Both the position numbers and the translations under genes were made by a program. Below, in pieces: positions 14,201 to 26,200 of a stretch of DNA of 64,000 nucleotides (position 1 is its first letter; each line of letters starts with the position of its first letter). The notes below the pieces were generated by a model. The model made no database searches, had not been told where the DNA came from, and saw nothing but the letters and a program-made list of their open reading frames with translations. The stretch is taken from contig NC_044584.1 in the NCBI RefSeq assembly GCF_901933205.1, positions 13,247,001-13,311,000 of the forward strand, in the 5' to 3' direction. The stretch is from Camarhynchus parvulus (Eukaryota > Chordata > Aves > Passeriformes > Thraupidae).

Positions 14201-17200
14201 GCATTGTTTATGTCCTTTTAAGAAAAAACATATACATCAGTTATAGGCTTAGGGCTTTAGAAGTAAACATGGTTTGCAAACATGAAAGAGACAGTTGGAA
14301 CCCAAGAAAACTTTAAGTGCTATTATGCATCACTGTGGGTATTATTTGCCTTATTTGACAGGTGGTGAGGTTGTTCTCTTGTTAAAATAACCCTGAGGTC
14401 TGAGAAGCCTTGAGGTGGTCCTAGTTATTTTTATGTGACATGAAAACAGAACATCTTACCTGTAAGATGGTTTTTTCTGACCAAATGCATATCTGAAACT
14501 CGAAAGTGTTTGTGCAAAATCAAGAAAGTTTTGACACCATTTTCACTCAAATGTGAGATAGGTAGTCAGGAGAGAAGCTTGCAGACCATGTCTTTAACAA
14601 AGGCATGCACTATTCCTGTGGGTTTATTTTTTTACATCGAATTCACAAACCACATTCTTGAACTTACAGATAAGACATAACAGTCTTTTTAGATTTGATA
14701 AGATCTGTCTGTTGTTTATAGCCTCATCTCTAATGCTTATATGAGTTCCTCATTAGTACTGATCTTTAGCACTTTTACCAGTGAGAAGTATTCTCACTGC
14801 TTTATAGGTAGAAACAGTCAAAAAAATAAATGTTTAAAGAGTTGCCAGCATCCCATAACAAAACAAGAAGTTGACTATCTGCAGAGTTTCATTCTCATCA
14901 TCTAAGACCAGTCTTTTCCTAGAAGTGCTTAAAGTGTAGCATGCCACAGTCACACAACCCTAAATTCTAACTGACTTTCAGCTATTTTTTTAAAATGAGT
15001 TTTCACTGAGTTCTTTTTCTTCAGCAAGTGAGGCTAGAAAAGCTAAAGCTACCATCTGTGGTTGTATTTATAATTACCATGTATCCTAACATTTGGACTG
15101 GCGATGTTTCTGCCTGCTTGCCCACGCTTCTTATGTTCCATTTACTGACATTTCAGAAACATTTCTTCATAAATCAGCTGAACGAAATAGAAGAGCTGAC
15201 TTACGATACCTAGTGTAAATGGTGGCATTTTTAGTTTTTTACAATTACTTCAGAATCCTTATATGAGATTCTTGAGTACAGCTGATAAAAATGCATCATC
15301 TTCAAAGTGAACTGCTTTATGTCAGTCCATAGTGTGTGTGAACATTGGACATCTATGGAAGGGTTGCATCACAGAGTTCAGTATTGGGGGGTGGTTATTG
15401 ATGCCAGACAAAAAACTAATTGCCCTGGCTGGTGATTAATTTGTGTAAATAGAGTTTGCAGTCCATAGTGTTCTTCAGAGATACCATAACAATAATCAAA
15501 ACTATGAAGCATAAATTGGTATGCTTAACTGCAAACCAAACCAAAATAGCAACATACTACTCTATGTTTTCCTGTCTGTTTTGTTTTACTGAAAATACTT
15601 AACAGTAATGTGTTAGGTTAAGCATGGATTTGTAAAAAAAGTTAATTTGTTCATTATCTTCACAGACATGAGATTCAGAATCATAGCCTCTTGACTGAAA
15701 ACATAATATATTTAGCATTGACATTCTTGTCCCTCTTTTTCCTATTACTTGAAGGCCACTGAATGACAAACAGAGCAACAATGGGAATTCACCACTGAAT
15801 ACTCTGAACAACAGTACACCAACATCAGCTGCCAACTCACCAAGACAGAACAGTAATGTTCCTAGCAGGAAACCAGGTCCTCTACCTTCAAGCTTGGATG
15901 ACTTGAAGGTAAAAGATAAGAGGGATTTGTCCAGTCCTGTGCATTACTGTAATTCATAACTTGTGAACTGTTACTGTCGAGAATATGCCTGGTAATTTGT
16001 ACCAATGAAAACTGTCCTTTCCTCCTAATTGGTTAGGATAACATTGTCTGAGTTTTCATACACAACTCTCCTGGACTGAAATATTTGATTCCTCATATGC
16101 ATATGTTCCAGAACTGACATTTCTTTCCCAAAGAATTAGAAGAGGAGGAATTTCAGACACATTGTATTGGTCCCTCACTATGACACCTTGGGTAAGCTGT
16201 GAGGTTCACTTCATGTGAAGTTTTTCAGCTCAGGCAGATTTAAACACAGGAGCAGTAATTTCCTCATGACAATTTCAGTGTATCAGTGAAGAGGTTTAGT
16301 TAAGCAATATAAATTAGAAGATGGCCTAATAAAAACATACTCTGAGAGGTCACTGCTATAAATAGAAACAGAAATAAGACTGTAAAGAGAGAACAGACAA
16401 TATCTTCTTACCAGAGTTCAACACATCTGAAAATGAATGCTAAATTCCAAAATTTCTTTAAGTTATAACTAACTGTGTAGACTGTTCAGGTTGCACTATG
16501 AGGGCATTGCGTAGGATCTTCTTCCTTCTGAAATACATGAGAAGGAATAAAGACAAATCTGAGGCAGCTTGTGGGGGTTTAGGATTCAGCAGCTGTAGGA
16601 ATGTGCCAAACTTCAGCAGCAGCGTAGGGACACCTAGTGGGCAATTAATTCCTTTCTCTCTGCCTTTACCAAGGTTTGTGAGGGGTGGGAGGGAGGATTC
16701 TTTTAAATTTGAAGGGATAAAAAGAAGAAATTCCATAAGATTGGATTCTCAAGGTGGTAATACATTATCTTAAGTTAAAACCAATCTTTTAATATGAAAT
16801 AAGTCTATAACATGCAATTCAAACAACAGCATTTGAAATCAGTTTTCCAGTCTTTAAATTTTTAACTAAAAACTGGTGAAGATATTTAAGTTAATATCTG
16901 AAATTGTGCTTTGCAGTGATTAAAGCTGTTCACTTATCTATTTCTTGGCACAATTTATTGGTATTCCTCCTGATGTGGTAACACTCATATAAGCCTTCCT
17001 TGCAGACCTGCTGGTGGTGGTTTTACCACTGAATCAGCTAAATCAGTTCTGAGTTCAGGAATGAATTGTTGAAAAAGAGAAGAATTAGAACACACTCTCA
17101 AGTGCAGAGGGTACCAGACTGGGGGAAGCAGCTGATAGTCACTGGCTAGGGAGTTATTTAACATAAAATTGCTGTGGGTTTTAGAGATGTAAAATATATT

Positions 17201-20200
17201 GCTGTGACTTTTCATCATTTCCAAATCAAAAATACCTCCAACTTAAATTCTAGGCTGGCTGAGTACTGAAATACTACTGAGGTCACTACCTTCTGTTCTA
17301 TTAGAGGTAGCTCTAATATGCAGGGAGCCCCAACACTGCAGTTATTTGTGCTGCATGTTTATGATAAACATTTTGAAGCATAGAATCAATTTACACTCAA
17401 CATATTTGCACTTTACTTTGTCTGTAAGCTTATTGGAAAAAACTGAGAATGTTTTTCTGTCAGAAAGTAATTTTGACTGCTTAAACTGTTTTTGTAAAGG
17501 AAACACAGATGGCACATAGGGTGACTGTTTGGTTGCTAATTAGCAAGAGAGCCTTTTGTGTTTGATGGGTCTATTAAATTATCAGCTGACCTGATAAAGT
17601 TTCTCAGAAACAGATCTGTCTGTCCTGATGGTGTAACAAAGGGGCTCAGCGTGCTGCTGCTCACTGCTTTTATCTGCACTGCTGCCATTGTCTGCTGGTT
17701 TGCTACAGAGGTTTTTAGCTCAGAACTGGAGCTGTAGGTGCATTTTTCCATGTTGAATATTTATGAAAAAACATCATCAATTTGCTACTATTCGCTGTAC
17801 AACTGAACACTGCTAAGATTTTGGCCACTTAAACACTGAAGTAAGTAGGAGGTCATGGCAATGTGTTCATAGATAATGCATGCTGTCAGAACCCAGAGGT
17901 TTAATAACTAGCAAATATGGGAATGAAAATAATTTTCATTATTAAGATGTAATAAGAATGTCTATCAGTAAGTTTTAATATTTTCCTTTTTTATTATAGT
18001 GTTTTATTTTGTTTTATTTCAGGTGGCAGAGCTTAAAATGGAGTTGAAACTGAGGGGATTACCAGTGTCTGGAACAAAAACAGACCTTATTGAGCGTCTG
18101 AAAACCTATCAAGATCTTAACCACAATGGGGTTGCTACAAGTACCTCTGTGACAGTGACCACTTCTAGTGGGGCCACAGGTAACACTGGGGAAGTGACTG
18201 TGGCATTTCCTGTTGCAACAGTAAATAAACCAGTGGCTAATACGATGTCCAGCTTCCCTCCAGAAAAAACATCTACTGCACCTGGCAGCAAAGCAGTAAA
18301 TACTGAAAATGTCAGCTCTCCCCTGCCTATATCTCCCTCTCCCTCTGAACAGTCCAGTCTAAGCACAGATGACACGAGTATGGCAGACACTTTCCCAGAA
18401 ATGACCATGATGTCACCATCCCAGTTCCTGAGTACTTCACCCCTGAGGGCAAGCACAAACGAGGATAATCAGAATCGCAGCAGTGGCAGCATCTCAACCA
18501 TGGAGTTTGATGTAGCAGAAAAGGACCGCAAGCTTCAAGAAAAAGAAAAACAAATTGAAGAGCTCAAAAGAAAACTGGAACAAGAGCAAAAACTTGTGGA
18601 AGTATTGAAAATGCAACTTGAGGTTGAAAAAAGGGGACAACAGCAACAGTCTCAGACTTTTGGTAACTCAGCTGCTTTGGAACAGAAGCAGTTCAGTGCT
18701 GCTGTCAAAGATGAAACTGCCCCTGCTGACTGCTCAAGTACCAGTCAATCTGTCCCTGTAGCCAGCCATTCCTTAGGACAGCCCGTGTACACCGCTGGCC
18801 AGAATCCAGTTGCCAAAAAGGCGGTCATTATCAAGCAGGAGATACCTGTGGCCAAAGCTGAACTTCAGAATGCCATTTCTCAGTTTTATGTTAGTCCACA
18901 GAGGCAGCCACAAACTGCAGTTGTTGCCCAGCCCCAAGCTTTATTAACTACCCAAGGAACTGCCCAGCTGCTCCTCCCACTGTCTATCCAGGGACCGAAT
19001 GCTGCTACTGCAGTGCAATTACCAGTTGGAAACATCAAGTTGCAGGTAAGGGTGTTTCTGTTTTTTTATCATGTAACCTGCATGGCAGTATTTCATAACT
19101 TAGTGTAAATAGGTAAATGTGCTGCTTGTAAGATTAACTTAAAACTCAGGCTTAGCCTGTTTCTGCTTAAGGGGAACAGTACAAAAGCTTGAGCTGATCT
19201 TGTAATACCTTCTTCTAATACTTGTTTCTTTGCAACTTTGTTCCTAGATACTCTTTCCTGAACAGCAGTTGCCTTACCATGTACTGCCTCCATGTACAAT
19301 TTGATTTAAAGTAGCATATACCATCATTTTGTTAACTGCAAATTGTAATAGAGAGCTACAATCTCAGTACTTTGAGATAGCCCTGTTTGCAAAACATATG
19401 TGAACTACCTACTATGTGATGATGCTTCAATATATTTAAAAATGTGAATGCCAGATTGTACAACTCTCCTGTGGACTTAGAAAAAGAAACCATGGTTGTG
19501 CAAATATTATTTCTAGGCTGACTATGGGTAGTGAATAAATACAGCATAAACCAAGACAGGCTATAAATATAGAGGTATAGGAGTAATCTGACCAAGCTGA
19601 ATCAATGTAACCTGTTGGTCTGAACTAAGAATGGTAGAATTAAGCAGTAATGCACTTCCCAGTGGCATTGTTTGAACATCCCCTGCCACCCATCATGGCA
19701 GCAAAGTATTCTTCCAGCTGCAGTGACTCCCTGGCTGTTGTGCATGCTGTGGGCCTAGGCTTGCTGCAAGCCTGTGCAGCAGCACATCCAGCAAACCTTA
19801 TGAGGGGTGGAAAATTCTGGTGAGGATGTGTTGCATTGGGCCCCAGTCTGCAGTGCAAGAACTGTTCCTAGGAACTATACACCCAGATCTCCATGTGAAT
19901 TGTTCTAAAATCCTGCTAGAATTTTGCTACAACCTTAAGCAGCTTGTCCTGGTATGTTACTTCATCTGTACTCCAGAAAGTTTTCCACTATCACTTAAAA
20001 TTGTTTTTAATGAGGTTGGACACGCTTCTTGCCTTTCACTGGCCATTAAAAATTACCATGGTCTTAAAAGCAACCTTTTTCTTGCATTATCAGTTTTGTC
20101 TTCTGTTTACTCAAGCCAGTTCTTATAGTCCTTTCTTACTGATACCTGCTCTCTCTGTGCCCTGTTCTTTTTAGCATTTTTGCTGGGCTCTCTCCAGTTT

Positions 20201-23200
20201 GTCTTTGTCTTAAACTCTGTTGGCAAAATAAACATCACCTTTTAGCTGGGAACTCCCCAGTACCAAACACAGTAACAGTTTGGTTTCCTGTGCAGTTCCC
20301 ACTCATCCCTCCCAGAATACAAGTTACTGCTATTCTGCTTAAGGTGTGCAATAGATTTTTACATGATGTAACTTAGTGTGAGATACAAATAATTCAAATA
20401 TTTTATCTTCATCCTTTAGGCTCAATCACAAGCTGGAATACAGACCCCATCACAAATACCTGCTCCTATTTCTTCCTCTGGCCTGGTGCAGACAGCACCT
20501 CAGATGCATGCTCCACAATCAAAACAAAATACCATCACGCAGCACGCACTTGGTCAGAGCCAACAAATCAGAAAGGTTTGTGGATAGCAATAAACATTAA
20601 GATAAATAGTTGTATAATCTAGTTCTAGGCAGTGCTTTGAGAATCTTTTTTGTGTCATCTGTGTTATATTCAAATGATCAAGTCACCTAACATCTGTACC
20701 ATGTTTTGCTGTGTGATACTATGGGCTTGTAACTCCTTTTTCCAAAATTTTAGTCTGTGCAGGACTTTATTTTTCAGTTGCAGATAAATACATTGTCGAA
20801 AGACTTTTTATCTTAATGGTACACTTAGGGCATGACTCCTACTGCATCCTTCCTCACGCTTGGGACAAGTGGTGGGTACCACGTATATTCCAGTCATTTT
20901 CTCTTATTTGCCACTGGCTCTAAATGTGAGATTCTCATAGGCAGTTCTTAAGGGAAGGCTTTTACTTAGGACTTCAAAGATTTATTCTTTTATAGAAGAT
21001 AATTCTGGTTTTCTGACTTTCCTTGTTGATGTCATCCCTCCTTATGAAGAAAGCTATGGACTCAGATCCTGAGGATGGTAATTCCAGTGAATCCTTCTCT
21101 TCCTCTCTACCAAAACAATCAGCTCTGTAATGTCCCATTCCAACACATGTTCCTCAGCACTGGGTGTACAGTTGTGACTGCCACTCCAGTCATGTTCATA
21201 TGGGAACTCATACCAACCCATCAGTACCAGTCATCACAAAAGAAAAGGTTTTCTCCTCCTCTGAGCCTCTTCTAGACTGACCTCTATTATTAGGAATGTG
21301 GAGATTAGTTTTGGACCTTTACTGCATCCTTATCAGTGGACAGCAAGGTTTTTCAGCCTGCCCCTAGGGACAGATAATCCAGAAACAAATTCTAAGATTA
21401 AGAGGGTCATTTTTACAGTGTATTATGTAACTGTTACATCTCAGCCTCCAAAGATCTTATTTCAGTTTACAGAAGTGCATCATGAACCCCATGTTCTGCT
21501 GTGATTTGGGGATTGTTCCTGAGCAGTGTGACCTTATCTACCTCTGCTTGGGCTCTTGTTGCAGATAACAACTTAATTTAGAGGATGTACGATTGTGCAT
21601 TGCCATTCTCTAGAGAGCTGGGTGATAAAGGGGGACACAGCTAAAGCAGCATCAATACTCTTCACACTGCTTGTTTCATGGACATTGAGGTTATCCTCCA
21701 GGAGTCAAAATTGACATACATCCAAAAAGCAGATTTAATGCAGGTTCTCTGGGCTTTGGTGAGGGGCTGATCTTACCTTGTTAATGTAACAGGTCCTACA
21801 GAGAAATTTTCCAGTCATCCTGAGGCATGTACTTGTACCAGAGACTGGCAGCTTGCTGCCATTGCTGCCTCCAAGTTCCTTGAAATGTCTGTAGGACATT
21901 TTCTCCAGTCCTCCCTGCTATTCAGATCAGTTGTCATGAAGACCACAGTTCCCAGCAGAGTTTGCAGCCTGCTGTTGCACTAGTTTTAACATCAAAATGA
22001 AAATATCGATGGGATACAACAGATCAGGACACCCCTCATGCATTCAGCATTAGATCTACCTCTCTCCATCCATTACCTAAGATTTGTCACCTTTTTTATA
22101 AAGGTCTTTGGGAGTGATACTGAATTTACAACAGCCTTACATGCTGATGCATTCATAGTTTCTCTTAATCTCCCTTTAACTCAAAAGTATGAGAAACAGG
22201 ATACTGCTGGAAGTCATTTACAGTGAGTATGTGGACTACCAGTTGAAGAAATAATAAGTTTCATATACCAGTAACCAAACTTATAGTTGATACCCATGTC
22301 CATCAGTTTTATCTTTTGCCTCTCCCTCAATCCTCATAGATACCTGTTATTACTTTCCAAAAAAAATTAGAATTATATGACAGACAAACTATTGTGTCTT
22401 AAAACTGGCAGGAGAGGGCAAATGTGGATATATGTACAGTTTGTATCAGGTCAGAAATAAGCTCAAGTTATTGACTGTCCACTAGATGGGGAAATTATGG
22501 ATATGCTATTGAACTGTTTCATACACTTTCCTCATGCTTCCTGGAAAATTGCAGGAAAATGTTTTTAGTAATGAGTGATGAATGAAAGTATGTCAGAGCA
22601 CAAAGTTTCTTTCAGAAACTAACTGTTCTGAATTTAAAAATTATTCCACTTAAAGGAAAAATCAGTATAAATAACATTCACTTAATAGAGAAGTTAAGCA
22701 AGCAAGTACCTTAGAAAAAAAGGTCTTCTATTTCATTAATGTAATATATCCAATGTTACCTTTTTTTTAAAATAAAAAACCCACAATCTGAGACTGATCT
22801 GTTAATCCTTTTCAGGTTTTTCCACCTGCTACATCAAATGCAGTATTTTCCTATCAGACTGCACCAGTTTCAACACCTTCACAATCTTTTATTAATAAAA
22901 CATCAAACTCTAACATTCACCCTGGTGGTAATCAGGTCCCTTCTGTGCAGAATGGACCTGCTGCTCCCAACAAGGTAAGGATATCCTAACAATCTTCCAT
23001 AAAGTTCATGTTTACGTTATTATTCTTATATAACATGTGATGGTTTACATATGGCAGTTCAATCAAGGAAGAATGTTTTGTAGATTAAAATAATGCTGAT
23101 ATGTGCATATGTGTTAGAGGGAGGGGGAAAGAAACTGATTTTATCCCTCTGATTACGCTAATACATGGACTGATGTCACAAAATAGAATAATCTGTAGAG

Positions 23201-26200
23201 CTTGATACATCCTCAATTCACTAAATCACATTATTTAGTCATTATTTTGTTATTTCATGCAGCCTGGGTCTCCATCTCAAGCCCAGCCTTACATTGTTCA
23301 GCAGCCCCTCTTCAACAACACAGTGTCCAAGACAAAAGATCCTCCTCGTTACGAAGAGGCCATAAAACAGACCCGCAGTATTCAGCCATCACAGCGTGAG
23401 GTACTTGTTTTCTTTAGGCTGTTAAAAACAAAGCTTTTCTCTACAATTACCAAAACCATTGCTTGTTTCAGGTTTTGATTTTTTTTGTTCGGTGTCAACA
23501 TTTTCTAACATACCCTGTCACTAGTTTCATAACTGTGTTTAACTGCAGGACTCCTGTTTCATTATTCTTTTATTAAAGCAGCATCTATGTAAATAAGTCT
23601 TACGGTTCCCAGTTGGCGATACATCTAATTGGGATAGTGCTGCTGTTGGTACTAACTAGCCTTCAGATGACTTGGTTTGAGAATGTGTGATACCCACACC
23701 TCCTTAAGAGTGGAAAGATGTTTGTATTTTCCAAAGTGAGTAAACGTGAGGAGAATGTGTGCCAGTGTGTTTATACACACAGGCAAACATGAGCATAGGT
23801 GCTTGCTTGAAAAGAGTCTGTATTGAGTGATCTTGGTGAATAATCCTGTGTAGTGCTCTGCCAGTATGAGTAATAATGAGTATTCCTAATTTTGTGCATT
23901 TCAGAACAATCCCAAAAGATAAACCTTGTAGCCCCTTGTGTTGGTTGGGTTTTTGTGGTGGCAGATCTGAGGCACAGCTATGGGTGCCTAATGCCCTTTG
24001 GCATGTGTGGGACATCCCCACAGGGAGGGGACACAGGTTGTCTTAGGTCACTCTGTCACTACCAGTCAGCTAGGGGCTCCCCACTGCATCCCTGATGACA
24101 AATCAATTCCCATCCCTGGAGTACAAGCAATGGTTTAAAACACTTCTTCAGATCTTCATGAAAGTCTCCACTTTTTCTAGACTTTTTGAATGAGTGGGTT
24201 TGTGGGGGGTTTTCTTACCTTTTGCTTAATGTTCAGTTATTTAGGGGATGGCTGTTTAAAACAAAAAATGAGCAGTTCCTGAAAGCTTACCCCCCCCACT
24301 TTAAAAAATAAAAGAACATTAATCTACAAATTGGGAAGAAACCCCAAAGACACCTAATAAAATACATCTTTCATGACTGACATTTACATGCTATCTCTGA
24401 GAGACAGCAGAGCAGGGTTTGCAAGCCCTAAGTGCTGCAGTTATTACTATCCTGGTACAAAATGGGGTTAGTAACTCTCCTGGTCCCTAGCTTCCTGCAC
24501 CTCTCTCCTAGGTTGCCTTCATGAAGTCTTTGTCATGCTTTTTCCCTACTCCTTTGTACTGAAACCAACTACAGAGATTGCAAATGTCTCTCCTAAGTAT
24601 CTGTTTTCTAGCTAGACAATTTCCTATTAAGGATTTTAGTCTTTATTATAGGTTAGTACTTACATACTGTTGATAGAAACTAGGAAAAATAAGCGTAGGA
24701 AAAAATCCCACATGAAAGAGAATAACCCTGTTCTCCTGCACTACAGATTTCCAGTGCACACAGTCAGCAGATGGATGATCTTTTTGATATTCTCATCAAG
24801 AGTGGAGGTAAGCTCATTGACAGCTGTGTGATGTAAAGATTTAAAACCTGGTAGTAAAAACTCACTGCTATAATCAAATGAGAATTCTTTTAGGAACAGG
24901 AGTTAGAATCTAGCTAGCCTGAATGAAACTAAATTTTTGAAAGTTTGCTTAATTCCTTATTAAATAAAACATTTACCAAAACACATACAGTCAACTTGCT
25001 GTGGAACTTCATGCTTGCAAAGTAGCTCTGGCAGACCTTTACAGTAATCTCTGCAGCATCCAAATGATTAACACCTTAGGTTAGCACAGACATACTTTAT
25101 CAAAATCGGAAAGGTTGAGCAAGTCCATAACATGTTTATTGAAATTATACAAAGAATAGAATAAGGTAAGAGTTCAAGAACACTGATAGTAAAATTTCAT
25201 TAAATATAACCATGTGTTATCAACTATAAACATCAAAGATACATTACTGGGAAGAGTGTGCATGAACTACATGGAGACATTAATGAATAATAACTTTATG
25301 TCAGTTAAAATAAGGGAGCTATCAGAAAGGCACTGATATAACTGAAGTAATAAACAGAGTAGCTCAGCAATAAAAGGAAGAGGCTTTCAGCCATAATTAG
25401 GCTTAGTAGCCCAAGAAGCCATTACAGTAGTGGGAGATGTTGTGGTGCCAAGTGATTCAATTAAGGGAATGGTTTGTAACTGCTGTCATAAAAGTATCTT
25501 GACAGGAGGGAATGCCAGGGCAAAGGGTCTGGTTCTAGGCTACTGGAAGACTTCAGACATATTCTAAACATCAGAGTATTTTTTTCTTTTTCAATGCAAA
25601 TTGCAGAAAATGTGAGTAGACTGAGATAAGTAACTTGAGTATTCAACAACTCAAGCTAAATTAATGATCATCTTTATGAAAAAAACAAAGTAAAGCATTC
25701 TGGCCTGTTGCACTTAATGTAAGTAAGCTCTGCACTGAAAAATGTTTTGTTTACTAATGTACTTCAGGAGAGTGAGAAGGCTGTGGGTTTTTGCTTGGAA
25801 AACCAGCACAAAATATATTGTCAGGTATATTTTTTCTGCTAGGAACATCACTTGTGCTAGAGGATTTATTTGCATATTTGTCTGTCTTGTTTTTGGGCTT
25901 CATTCACATCTAAGAATAAATTGGAACTTAGGCTTTATTTCCCCTTATTTTTACTGCCACAGTCTTATATGGAACTTCTTGACAGAAGTGTAGTTTTATA
26001 TTCTAGAATTGGGAATAAATGCTTCTTAATCACATAATTTCATCTCATGGACTCTTAATTAACCAATGTGGACAGTACTAAACAGGGATGAAACTGAAAA
26101 TTGGTTCTATACAAGGAAACGTGTTGGTTCCATAATTATTCCAGTTAATGAGAAGAACTGTAAACATGAAGGAGGTTAAGGTAACATCTAGAGATACGTT

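Larger units (their letters stand above)
12527..18022 (+). other. MRTFB: MRTFB introns between the Pro/Thr-rich exon and the SAP exon
   Basis: The introns are 12527-13943, 14192-15754 and 15909-18022, all GT-AG. I see no additional gene or clear transposon in them. Confidence 0.8.
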